A stretch of DNA of 44,553 bases from Lachnospiraceae bacterium (GTDB taxonomy: Bacteria; Bacillota; Clostridia; Lachnospirales; Lachnospiraceae). Below, piece by piece: positions 33,740-41,444 of this stretch; the first letter of the stretch is position 1, and each line of letters opens with the position of its first letter. A program made the translations under genes and the position numbers. Below the pieces are notes generated by a model. The model ran no database searches and was not told the DNA's origin. It saw nothing but the letters and a program-made list of their open reading frames with translations. The stretch lies in NCBI GenBank assembly GCA_017620375.1, contig JAFZQN010000069.1, forward strand, positions 1 through 44,553, in the 5' to 3' direction.

Positions 33740-34489
33740 CTATGCTCCTTTTGAAAACTCAACCGTAAAAACTGTTTTTCCTTCATCAGATTCCAGCCCG
33801 ATGCTGCCGCTGTTTGCTGCAAGGATCTCCGTTACTATCGCAAGACCCATTCCGTGACCTTCCTCTTTTTTGGTTGAAAAACCTTTTTTAAATATAGTAG
33901 TTCTTAGTTCTTCGGGGATCATGGGACCGTTGTTTTCCACCTCAAATATGTATCTTTCTCGGGTTTCCGTGATATTGACTCTAAGCTTCTTTTCAGCTTT
34001 TTCGGAATCATCCAAAGCTTTCATCCCATTATCGATAAGATTGGATAATACCTTACACAGCTCCCAGTCCTCGATAGCGAGTGCTTTCAGATCCGATTTG
34101 GTCTCGATGACAAACTCGATACCCTTTGTATCCGCTTCGGCGGTCTTGGCTGCCAGAAGAGCGTTTAATGCGGGTTTAGAAGTTTTTATGGCTTTTCCGG
34201 TCTTTAAAAGTTCTTTATAAACTTTCTTGAGGTATGCGTTCATTTCATCATATTCCTCAAGCTCCATCAGGCCATATACCACTTGCAGATGATTCAGATA
34301 ATCATGTCTGTCCATTCTGAGTCTGTCATTAAAGCGGCTTAGGTTTTCAATACTTTCCCGGAGGATCTCGTTCCTTTTCATCAGCCTGTTATATATCCTT
34401 ACCAATGCTATGATACAGGCGATCAGGATCACAACCATTATTCCGCAAATCACAAGGTAGAATGTTTTATTATCCAACAATCCGTCCAT
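33740..34489 (-). CDS. Sensor histidine kinase, Spo0B-like/GHKL type, no sensor domain
   Basis: The 249-residue protein has one membrane helix (about 8-28), a Spo0B-like dimerisation stretch with the phospho-acceptor histidine in DRHDYLNHLQVVYGL, and a GHKL ATPase domain (NLIDNGMKAL near 155, GHGMGLAIV near 218). There is almost no extracellular region, so it cannot sense an outside ligand by itself; a membrane or partner-protein signal is likely (inference). I chose ATG 34489, with GGAGG five bases upstream; the ATG at 34501 overlaps that ribosome site. It opens the kinase-nfeD-floA-regulator operon. Confidence 0.92.
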   Translation of the reverse strand: MDGLLDNKTFYLVICGIMVVILIACIIALVRIYNRLMKRNEILRESIENLSRFNDRLRMDRHDYLNHLQVVYGLMELEEYDEMNAYLKKVYKELLKTGKAIKTSKPALNALLAAKTAEADTKGIEFVIETKSDLKALAIEDWELCKVLSNLIDNGMKALDDSEKAEKKLRVNITETRERYIFEVENNGPMIPEELRTTIFKKGFSTKKEEGHGMGLAIVTEILAANSGSIGLESDEGKTVFTVEFSKGA

Positions 34490-34549
34490 GCTCACCTCCA
34501 TGATAAGAGCATATCATTTTTTTATAATATAACAATCCTTTCTCTCTGA

Positions 34550-34578
34550 ATTATACAAAAAAGGGGATGAAATGTCAT
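34550..34578 (-). promoter_or_regulatory. Promoter of the kinase-nfeD-floA-regulator operon
   Basis: Minus-strand -35 ATGACA (34573-34578) and -10 TATAAT (34550-34555) are 17 bases apart, about 55 bases before the kinase start. A long A/T-rich leader follows. Confidence 0.75.
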
Positions 34579-34589
34579 AAAATCATATT

Positions 34590-35747
34590 TCATTCATACC
34601 TGTTATATATCAGCTCCGGATTCTCCTTGTCATGGATATATATTCTGACGATCCTCTCCTGACTGTCAAATGTCACTCTTGCTTCCGATCCGTCATCCAA
34701 CTTCCAGACATGGTATATGATCCCCGAACCGGCCAGCCCGTAGTTTCCTATTTCTTTAACAATTTCCTCCAGGCTGCTTTCTTTATCCAGATTCTCGAAG
34801 TATTCTCTTGATGGACGTTTTGCATCTTTATTCTGCATGATCTTGGCGAACTTCAGGATATCACAGCAGATAAACGGACCTTCCACTTTCCGTGAATATA
34901 TCACTTCATCCTCAGAATCCTCATGTTCTTTTACTATGCTGGAATAATATACCTTATTATCATCCTCATCCTTATACGAGATACAGTACCAGATATAATT
35001 TTCTCCCTCAAAATTACAGATCTCCAGAGCACTTTCTGCCCAATGATCGGCATACTCTTCTTCTAACTTAAGAGCGGGTACCGAATATCCTACCCTTCCC
35101 GTCATATCGTTATAGCATGTGATCCCTTCACCGGGAAGGTAGTCGGGATTAAACACCGGACTGTCGTATCCATATGTTACAGACAGGCTCATCCCCGACG
35201 ACTCATCCGGGAATATTATACTTACACCGCGATAGTCCAGAAAGAAATCCAGTTTCATGGCTTCGTCATATGGCACCTTTTCCTCTTTTACCGAACTGTA
35301 ATCATAATACTTATGATACATATCTGTATTTTTTACTGCGAGCTCCATGAGCATCATATTTTCTATCGTAGCTTCATAATAAGCACGGTTGATCACAATA
35401 TCCTTTAAGCTTATTTTCGTTCCGTCTGCATTCAGATTGACAAGCCCCTGATCTGTCGCGAAACTGATAACACGTTCATCCAGCCTGTACACATATAATC
35501 TCTCTGAAGTGGCAAAGTAGTCCCCGTTAATGTAGATCTTATTATCCTCATATGTGATCACAGGTACACGTTCTAAGGGAGTTCTTTTATCATTGGCTAA
35601 GATTATGGACTGCCTGCTGTCCGCACCCCCGATGATCATGTCATCTACAGATTCGATGTTTGCATTTTCGCTGTTATCTTTTTTTGTGCATGCACTCAGT
35701 GCCAGAAGCATGCTTACAAGAAGTAAAAATAATAACGTCTTTCTCAT
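34590..35747 (-). CDS. Lipoprotein of unknown function
   Basis: The 385-residue protein has a lipoprotein signal peptide with lipobox LSAC at residues 15-18, preceded by KTLLFLLLV. The mature part begins TKKDNSEN, then a beta-rich region of unknown fold with no domain I recognise. The C-terminal part, EARVTFDSQERIVRIYIHD, resembles short repeat-type beta strands. I chose ATG 35747, with AGGTGG four bases upstream, because it gives the signal peptide at once; a longer reading frame starts inside the pyrophosphatase gene. It lies 40 bases after that gene and may share its promoter. Confidence 0.82.
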   Translation of the reverse strand: MRKTLLFLLLVSMLLALSACTKKDNSENANIESVDDMIIGGADSRQSIILANDKRTPLERVPVITYEDNKIYINGDYFATSERLYVYRLDERVISFATDQGLVNLNADGTKISLKDIVINRAYYEATIENMMLMELAVKNTDMYHKYYDYSSVKEEKVPYDEAMKLDFFLDYRGVSIIFPDESSGMSLSVTYGYDSPVFNPDYLPGEGITCYNDMTGRVGYSVPALKLEEEYADHWAESALEICNFEGENYIWYCISYKDEDDNKVYYSSIVKEHEDSEDEVIYSRKVEGPFICCDILKFAKIMQNKDAKRPSREYFENLDKESSLEEIVKEIGNYGLAGSGIIYHVWKLDDGSEARVTFDSQERIVRIYIHDKENPELIYNRYE

Positions 35748-35787
35748 TTTTCCACCTGATCTCTTTCTGTGCCCGATTCTGTTTTTT

Positions 35788-37086
35788 TCATTCTGCAATG
35801 GCATGCAGTATCTCAGGTAACAGCTGCTTTTTACGGCTCATTACACCCGGCATGTCATATACCCTGTCGGTTATCAGGCTATAAGGCAGATGATTACCCG
35901 CTACAAAATCGGTGGTCAGCAATACACTGTGCTCACGGAGTACATCTGTGATCATAAGCACCGCCCAGTCAAGCTCCTGGCGTTTCCTTATATCATCAAG
36001 AGCTGCAAGATACTCTGTCCTGTAGTCCTCCAGATCCTCCAGAGTGGTACACTCGCACTGGCCTATACCGATCTTAAGGTTATTCTCCTTATAGGTCTTA
36101 AAGTCTGACTCCACAGCCTCCTTGGGTGCACGGTGCTTAAGGCCTTCCATACATGAGAACATATTAAGACCGAACTCCTTTAAGTCTTCACCGATGAGTG
36201 CTGCAAGCTCATGGGCGGAAGCCACATCTATCTGCGTAGTGGTGGGACTTCTGAGTATCAGCGTATCCGACACTATACCTGCGAGCAGCATCTTGGCTGC
36301 ATCCATATCGGGTGTTATACCCTCCTGAATATATTTTCTGTATACGATAGTGCAGGTACTGCCGACAGGTTCTGCATCTATAAATATAGGAAGTTCTGTC
36401 TTTACCGAGTCCAGTCTGTGATGGTCTATGATCTCCACTATGTTGGCAGTCTCTATGCCTTTTACGCTCTGCTTGGCCTCATTATGGTCCACAAGTATGA
36501 CATTGTTCTTCGGGGACTTAAGGAAACACCTTCTGGTGACAAATCCGACGAAATTCCCGTTTTCCATAACTGCAAGACCGCGCTTTTTAGATGCGGAAAG
36601 TCTTCTCTTTGCTTCCTCGAACATATCGGAGGCTTTTACGGGCTCCTCCTCGGGACGCATGATATCGCGTACCTTGGGGATATCGTTTATATTTCCTTTC
36701 TTTAGCAGTTCCTCCATGGCCCAGCTCGTGATATCATCCACGCTCAAAAGCCCGAAGAAGCTGTCCCCTTCAAATACCGGGATAACCGAAGGATTGGTAG
36801 CCTTATATGATGCTGCCACGGTATTGAGCGGAGCATCCGCATCCACTCCGGCTACCGAGGTAAGATACACATCGCTTACCTTGGGATAGATATCACGTAT
36901 GTATTTGGGCGGCTCCACATTTAGTCTGGCAAATACTTTTTTCATGCTCTCCGGTAGGTGGCCGCAGCGTACCGGAATATATTTTTTTAACAGATCGACC
37001 TGGTTTTTAAGCTTTGCATATGCGTATGCGGAGCATACACTGTCGAAATCGGGGTTACGGTGCCCAATGATATATACCTTTTCCAT
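35788..37086 (-). CDS. Manganese-dependent inorganic pyrophosphatase with CBS domains
   Basis: The 432-residue protein is a family II (DHH/DHHA2) pyrophosphatase, hydrolysing PPi to phosphate in the cytoplasm. It shows HRNPDFDSVCSAYAYAKL at 8-25, a pair of CBS domains inserted near 65-190, EIIDHHRL (the DHH motif) near 215, and DHHA2 with RKKQLLPEI near the end. CBS-containing pyrophosphatases are regulated by adenine nucleotides. The DRTGG domain that often lies between the CBS repeats is absent, so the regulatory region is the short form. A strong promoter precedes it. Confidence 0.94.
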   Translation of the reverse strand: MEKVYIIGHRNPDFDSVCSAYAYAKLKNQVDLLKKYIPVRCGHLPESMKKVFARLNVEPPKYIRDIYPKVSDVYLTSVAGVDADAPLNTVAASYKATNPSVIPVFEGDSFFGLLSVDDITSWAMEELLKKGNINDIPKVRDIMRPEEEPVKASDMFEEAKRRLSASKKRGLAVMENGNFVGFVTRRCFLKSPKNNVILVDHNEAKQSVKGIETANIVEIIDHHRLDSVKTELPIFIDAEPVGSTCTIVYRKYIQEGITPDMDAAKMLLAGIVSDTLILRSPTTTQIDVASAHELAALIGEDLKEFGLNMFSCMEGLKHRAPKEAVESDFKTYKENNLKIGIGQCECTTLEDLEDYRTEYLAALDDIRKRQELDWAVLMITDVLREHSVLLTTDFVAGNHLPYSLITDRVYDMPGVMSRKKQLLPEILHAIAE

Positions 37087-37115
37087 AGACTGTACTCTCT
37101 TTTATTTTTTTCTTA

Positions 37116-37144
37116 ATTATATAGTTATTTTATCATTAAATCAA
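37116..37144 (-). promoter_or_regulatory. Promoter of the pyrophosphatase gene
   Basis: Minus-strand -35 TTGATT (37139-37144) and -10 TATAAT (37116-37121) are 17 bases apart, about 30 bases before the start codon. Confidence 0.8.
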
Positions 37145-37160
37145 TAAAACTTTTGGGGAC

Positions 37161-37189
37161 AAAAAAAGACCGTCAATAACTTGACGGTC
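37161..37189 (-). terminator. Terminator of tRNA-Leu(AAG)
   Basis: A 9-bp stem (37168-37176 with 37181-37189) and a 4-base loop are followed on the minus strand by seven Ts, 16 bases after the tRNA 3' end. Confidence 0.93.
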
Positions 37190-37204
37190 AATGATGATTT
37201 TTAA

Positions 37205-37287
37205 TGCGGAGTAAGGGACTTGAACCCTCACATCTGTGCGATACATGATCCTTAGTCATGCCTGTCTGCCAATTCCAGCAACTCCGC
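37205..37287 (-). tRNA. tRNA-Leu (anticodon AAG)
   Basis: The minus strand folds into a class II tRNA. The acceptor GCGGAGT pairs with ACTCCGC, the D loop carries AATTGGCAGA, and the anticodon stem CATGA/TCATG encloses loop CTAAGGA, giving anticodon AAG. A long variable arm (ATC-GCACA-GAT) and a T arm with TTCAAGT complete it. It is leucine by its long arm and D-loop and reads CUU/CUC; A34 would be deaminated to inosine. The 3' CCA is not encoded. A near-perfect promoter (TTGACA-17-TATTAT, 37320-37348) and a terminator make it a single-gene unit. Confidence 0.93.
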
Positions 37288-37319
37288 ATACCATGCCGAT
37301 TACCTCAGCACGCTTGATT

Positions 37320-37348
37320 ATAATATCACCCCAAAAGGGAATTGTCAA
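37320..37348 (-). promoter_or_regulatory. Promoter of tRNA-Leu(AAG)
   Basis: Minus-strand -35 TTGACA (37343-37348) and -10 TATTAT (37320-37325) are 17 bases apart, 32 bases before the mature tRNA. Confidence 0.88.
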
Positions 37349-37499
37349 CTATTTTTTTTATTATTTTGCATCCGGTCTGCAAATACGGATTTTTAATCTG
37401 CCCGTACAGCCCTTTATCCCCTGATATACCCATGATAATATATGCTCGTAACACAAATACAGGACAGCACATAAGATGTGCAGAAAGAGAGTTGGTTTT

Positions 37500-38474
37500 A
37501 TGATTTTTTTTGTAGCAGGATTGATTTTGGGCGCAGCTGTTTTATTTGCCGGAGGAAGCAAAACAGGAACAGGACAGCCTCTGTTAGGTAAGAAGACAAG
37601 GATCGTCCTTTCCGTTATAATTGCAGCCCTCGGTACATTCTTAGGCTGTATCAGACAGGTTCCTACCGGAAACACCGGTGTTGTGGTAACCTTCGGCCGC
37701 GTTGAGAATTACACCTTAGATTCGGGTATCCATTTCGTTGCTCCCTGGAGATCGGTAGTAAACATGGATAACAGAACCCAGATCTATACTTCCGAACTGT
37801 CCTGCTTCTCATCAGACATTCAGGAAGTAACGGTTACATATTCCGTTAACTATCGTATCAGCAAGGATAATGCACAGACCATCTACCGTACGATAGGTGC
37901 AGGATATCTTCAGACAGTTATGGATCCCAAGATCCAGGAGGCTGTAAAAGGTGTGACCGCTAAGTATAATGCAGAAAAGCTGGTTGAGCAGCGTGGTACT
38001 CTTTCAGCTCAGATAGAGGAAGTACTTACAGAAAGTCTTACTCCTTACAATATTGAAGTAGTATCCACTTCACTGGCAAACATCGATTTCACAGATGCAT
38101 TCACAAACGCTGTTGAGGCAAAGCAGGTAGCTGAACAGAATAAACTCCGTGCACAGACAGAACAGGCACAGGCTATCATCGAAGCAAATGCAGCAGCAGA
38201 GCGTCAGGTAATACAGGCTCAGGCAAATGCTGATTCCGCAATACTCGCAGCTAAGGCAGATGCAGAGGTACAGCAGATCGGTGCAGATGCAGCTGAGTAT
38301 GCAGGCAAGAAAGAAGCTGCAATCCTTTCAAACATCGGTGAGCAGATGACCAAATATCCCGGACTTGAGAGATACTATTATTATCAGAACTGGAACGGAA
38401 AACTTCCCGAGACAGTATTAGGTGCAGGTACCGAGATCATAATGGATATGCCCGGTGCATCCGCAACTGAATAA
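37500..38474 (+). CDS. Prohibitin-like SPFH/band 7 protein
   Basis: The 324-residue protein has hydrophobic segments at its start (about 1-20 and 32-52) and a prohibitin-homology domain (about 58-230; VPTGNTGVVVTFGRVENYTLDSGIHFV, IYTSELSCFSSD). An Ala/Glu/Gln-rich coiled coil follows (about 215-270; QAQAIIEANAAAERQVI). Such proteins form ring-like membrane scaffolds that often hold proteases; the bacterial role is uncertain. I chose ATG 37500, with GAGAG upstream; an ATG eight codons earlier has a weaker site. A possible extended -10 lies near 37436-37441. A hairpin terminator follows. This is the second SPFH protein of the window besides FloA. Confidence 0.92.
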   Translation: MIFFVAGLILGAAVLFAGGSKTGTGQPLLGKKTRIVLSVIIAALGTFLGCIRQVPTGNTGVVVTFGRVENYTLDSGIHFVAPWRSVVNMDNRTQIYTSELSCFSSDIQEVTVTYSVNYRISKDNAQTIYRTIGAGYLQTVMDPKIQEAVKGVTAKYNAEKLVEQRGTLSAQIEEVLTESLTPYNIEVVSTSLANIDFTDAFTNAVEAKQVAEQNKLRAQTEQAQAIIEANAAAERQVIQAQANADSAILAAKADAEVQQIGADAAEYAGKKEAAILSNIGEQMTKYPGLERYYYYQNWNGKLPETVLGAGTEIIMDMPGASATE

Positions 38475-38484
38475 GCGTAAGTAA

Positions 38485-38516
38485 AAAGACGGCTCCGTAT
38501 ATCGGAGCCGTTTTTT
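38485..38516. terminator. Bidirectional terminator (prohibitin-like gene / lgt)
   Basis: A 9-bp stem (38489-38497 with 38503-38511) has T6 on the plus side and T5 on the minus side. It lies between two converging genes. Confidence 0.9.
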
Positions 38517-38578
38517 GATGTAAAGCAGTAACATGTCTGACTAATTCCGATACCATGTTACGCTGCAAAGTCTCAGAA

Positions 38579-39388
38579 TCAGTTATCCGGATGTTCTTCC
38601 CTCCCCTTTCGGGATACAAGAAGCCATACCGATGCGGGTATGAGAAGTAAGCTTATGATCTGCGAAGTTGAGAGAATCCCTACCTTACCGCGTATTTCAT
38701 CTCCGCGGAAGAACTCCAGTATAAATCTTACTATTATATAATAAGAAAGATAAATGCCGAGCAGCCGTCCGCAGGCTTTCTTATTCCACTTTAATGCCAG
38801 ATACAGGAGAACTGTAAAGCATATGATATTTAATCCCGCTTCTATCAGCTGTACCGGAAATCGGGGCACTGCACAAAGTTCCCGATCCAGGGTATCTGCC
38901 GGGTAATGAACGGCTAACGGTCCGTGGTATTCCACACCGTAGCAGCAGCCGTTTAAGAAACACCCCACACGCCCGAATGCATGTGCCAAAGGGAAGCCCG
39001 GTGTGGCAATATCGGCGAATTTCATAAAGTTTAGTCCCATGCGCCGTGCGTATATCCACATCCCAAATAAGAATCCCAAAAGTCCTCCGTAGAATACCAT
39101 GCCTCCCAGCAAATAATCCATCGTACCGGAAAAATCCGCATCCAGCTTCGTCCTAAATGCACAAAAGTCACCGAATACCTCAGGCAGCTTTGAAAGAAAA
39201 TAAAAAAACTTTGCACCGAAAAAAAGTCCTATAAGTCCGAACAGGCCGGCACCGAATATATCCTTTTTACCGATACCGAATCTTTCCCTTAATGCGTAAG
39301 AGATAAGCAAAGCTGCAGCGAACCCGATGAAAAACATCGGGTAATACAGCTGCAGCTTTAAATTTCCAAGTTCTATATAGGGGTGCAT
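38579..39388 (-). CDS. lgt: Prolipoprotein diacylglyceryl transferase
   Basis: Lgt attaches diacylglycerol to the lipobox cysteine of prolipoproteins. The 269-residue protein has seven hydrophobic segments and the Lgt signature HAFGRVGCFLNGCCYG near 134-149, with the catalytic arginine. It ends in a short basic tail. Clostridial versions with the GCCYG variant are common. AGGTTAAA precedes ATG 39388. It is the last gene of the AAA+/YbjN/Ig operon; the lipoprotein of this window is a likely substrate. Confidence 0.95.
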   Translation of the reverse strand: MHPYIELGNLKLQLYYPMFFIGFAAALLISYALRERFGIGKKDIFGAGLFGLIGLFFGAKFFYFLSKLPEVFGDFCAFRTKLDADFSGTMDYLLGGMVFYGGLLGFLFGMWIYARRMGLNFMKFADIATPGFPLAHAFGRVGCFLNGCCYGVEYHGPLAVHYPADTLDRELCAVPRFPVQLIEAGLNIICFTVLLYLALKWNKKACGRLLGIYLSYYIIVRFILEFFRGDEIRGKVGILSTSQIISLLLIPASVWLLVSRKGREEHPDN

Positions 39389-39403
39389 TTTAACCTCCGA
39401 AGA

Positions 39404-40894
39404 TCACTCCTCCGTCTCGTCTTCAACCAGACTCTCCGAATATACCAGCATATATGTGCCTACTTTGAAAAGTGTACATTCAAATGTCCTGTCGGTTATG
39501 ACTGTTTTGTTGGTACGTCCGAGTACCGTTTTCCTGTTGGGCGTATAATAAAGGAAGGTGTGATCCATATCATAGCCTTCAGGTATGGTGATACGTACGG
39601 TAAGAGGAAGCTCAAGCTCATCGTCGGTATTGACAAACTGATAATCGAAAGCAATATAATCGCCGCTCTTCAGCTTAAGCTTACGGTATGCCTTTTTAGT
39701 TTTCTTTTTGGAGACATCGGTTATCTCTATACAGTCCTCGTCCAGATATCTGGGGATGGCTGTCTTGATCTTTAATGTAGCCTCTCCGTTTGATGCCTTA
39801 CCGGACGATACATAATCAAAGTTCGGCTTTATAAGCTCCGTACCCTCTATCACTACGGTATCGGAGAACTTATCGCCGTAATATACGGTAACTACGTTAT
39901 TTCCGATATATCTTATCTTACGTGTATGTACGGTATAATCCTTTGTCTCTACAAACTCACCGTCCACGTACTCTAAGTATACGTGCATATCTGCTTCACG
40001 GAAGGGCCTTCCGACTACCACAACGCCGCCGGTGTACTCTGCTTTAAGTCCTACTATGTACCTTTCTATGACCTGGATATTTATGGACTTTGTGATGCCT
40101 CCGTATGTTACGGTAAGAGGCTGTGTTCCGCTGTCATAATATACGTCACGCTCTAAGGTGTATGTCGTGATCCTTTCCACACTAAGGTCATCATATACCG
40201 CCATGACTGTGATATCGTTGCGGTCTATCTTCATATTGGTGACCATGTTGGGCTCGTTATACGATACATTAAGAGCTATGACCTTGCCGTAATTCTTTCC
40301 GTATACGAAACAGGTGGCTTCTTTACCGCCGTAAGATAAGGTCACTTCCTGTTTTCCTACTTCCTCTATCCTCTCGGGAGATATGGAAAATCCCTCGCGG
40401 ATGGTCTCAAGACTTCCGTCACTGTATGATGCAATGACTGTAAAATCCTTGACATCAGGCATATTCCCTACGCCGTAATCGGATTTTGTAGGAGTCGCAG
40501 CCAGACCGGTAAGCTCTCTGCCGTATACATATGCCTTGGCAGTCATATCTTTGTACATGACAATGATGCTGTTCATGCCCTTTTTAAGGACTATGTCGGT
40601 GGATACGGTATAATCCGTAACTGTCTCTGTGCTGCCGTCATTATATGCTACTTTTACTACAAGATTCTTTTTATCGTATTCCTCGCCTACGGTAACGGTC
40701 GGCCCGGTATATGCGGCTGAGAGTACTTCGGGCTTGGGTGTGGGCGTAGCTACAACGGTCTGATTTGTATAGGTGGTACTTGCGGCCGAAGCCTTTACTC
40801 CCGCTCCGGTCCCATGTATCCCGTTAAACAGAAACAGGCCGATTATGATCAAACATATTGTAATTATTATATAATCTGAAGGTTTTCTTTTCAT
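39404..40894 (-). CDS. Surface protein with Ig-like (Big_3-type) repeats
   Basis: The 496-residue protein has one N-terminal membrane helix (about 9-27), which could be an uncleaved signal. A Thr/Pro-rich stretch (ATPTPKPE) and four or five Ig-like repeats of about 75 residues follow (about 60-350; pattern YNDGSTETVTDYTV, YSDGSLETI, YVDGEFVETKDYTV). The C-terminal part, about 370-496, is a separate beta region ending in an acidic tail. Such repeats occur in cell-wall or adhesion proteins. No LPXTG or catalytic motif is seen. It lies between a YbjN-like gene and lgt in one operon. Confidence 0.82.
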   Translation of the reverse strand: MKRKPSDYIIITICLIIIGLFLFNGIHGTGAGVKASAASTTYTNQTVVATPTPKPEVLSAAYTGPTVTVGEEYDKKNLVVKVAYNDGSTETVTDYTVSTDIVLKKGMNSIIVMYKDMTAKAYVYGRELTGLAATPTKSDYGVGNMPDVKDFTVIASYSDGSLETIREGFSISPERIEEVGKQEVTLSYGGKEATCFVYGKNYGKVIALNVSYNEPNMVTNMKIDRNDITVMAVYDDLSVERITTYTLERDVYYDSGTQPLTVTYGGITKSINIQVIERYIVGLKAEYTGGVVVVGRPFREADMHVYLEYVDGEFVETKDYTVHTRKIRYIGNNVVTVYYGDKFSDTVVIEGTELIKPNFDYVSSGKASNGEATLKIKTAIPRYLDEDCIEITDVSKKKTKKAYRKLKLKSGDYIAFDYQFVNTDDELELPLTVRITIPEGYDMDHTFLYYTPNRKTVLGRTNKTVITDRTFECTLFKVGTYMLVYSESLVEDETEE

Positions 40895-40971
40895 ATGAGA
40901 TCCTTTCCAAAGGGTACTGATAGTCTCATATTAGTATATCGGCATAAATATGAATTTAAATAACCCTCACA

Positions 40972-41421
40972 TCATTCCCTGATGGTCTCAAATATCTTGT
41001 TGTTATATTTTGATACCGTGGAGATGGTATACTGCAGGCACTCCTCAATAAGCTCCTTGGAAAGGATGCTGTTCCTGAACGGTATGGAGAGCCTCATCAG
41101 AACCTTGCCCTGTTCCACGCTGTAATCGTAATTGCCCGCATAGAGGTCATTGTAATTGATGGTACATAAAAGCTTAGCCACCTCGCTGGATTTTGCGGGG
41201 GGCACATCAAACGGAAGCAGGGAAAATATTGATATAAGCCCGTTTTCCGGATATATGGTAAGCTTTATATGTACGTTGAAGGGTTCTGCGGTAAAGTCAC
41301 CCTCGAGCAGATTCTTCTCCTCGTTGATCACGCGTGAATCCTTCTGGGACATCTTCTCAAAAAGGTCCCTGCTTATATTAAAAAGTCTTAACGTCGCCGT
41401 ATTTAACTCTTCTTTTGTCAT
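40972..41421 (-). CDS. YbjN-like / type III-secretion-chaperone-fold protein
   Basis: The 149-residue protein has an alpha-beta pattern like the YbjN or T3S-chaperone-like fold: an N-terminal helix, a beta hairpin (INEEKNLLEGDFTAEPFNVHIKLTI), then SIFSLLPFDVP, LCTINYNDLYAGNYDYSVEQGKVLMRLSI and a C-terminal helix. This family assignment is moderate. No catalytic residues are evident; such proteins are thought to bind partner proteins. It is encoded directly after a CbxX-type AAA+ protein, with 23 bases between, and may be its adaptor or client (inference). Confidence 0.65.
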   Translation of the reverse strand: MTKEELNTATLRLFNISRDLFEKMSQKDSRVINEEKNLLEGDFTAEPFNVHIKLTIYPENGLISIFSLLPFDVPPAKSSEVAKLLCTINYNDLYAGNYDYSVEQGKVLMRLSIPFRNSILSKELIEECLQYTISTVSKYNNKIFETIRE

Positions 41422-41444
41422 ACTGTCACCGGTTATCCTTTCTG

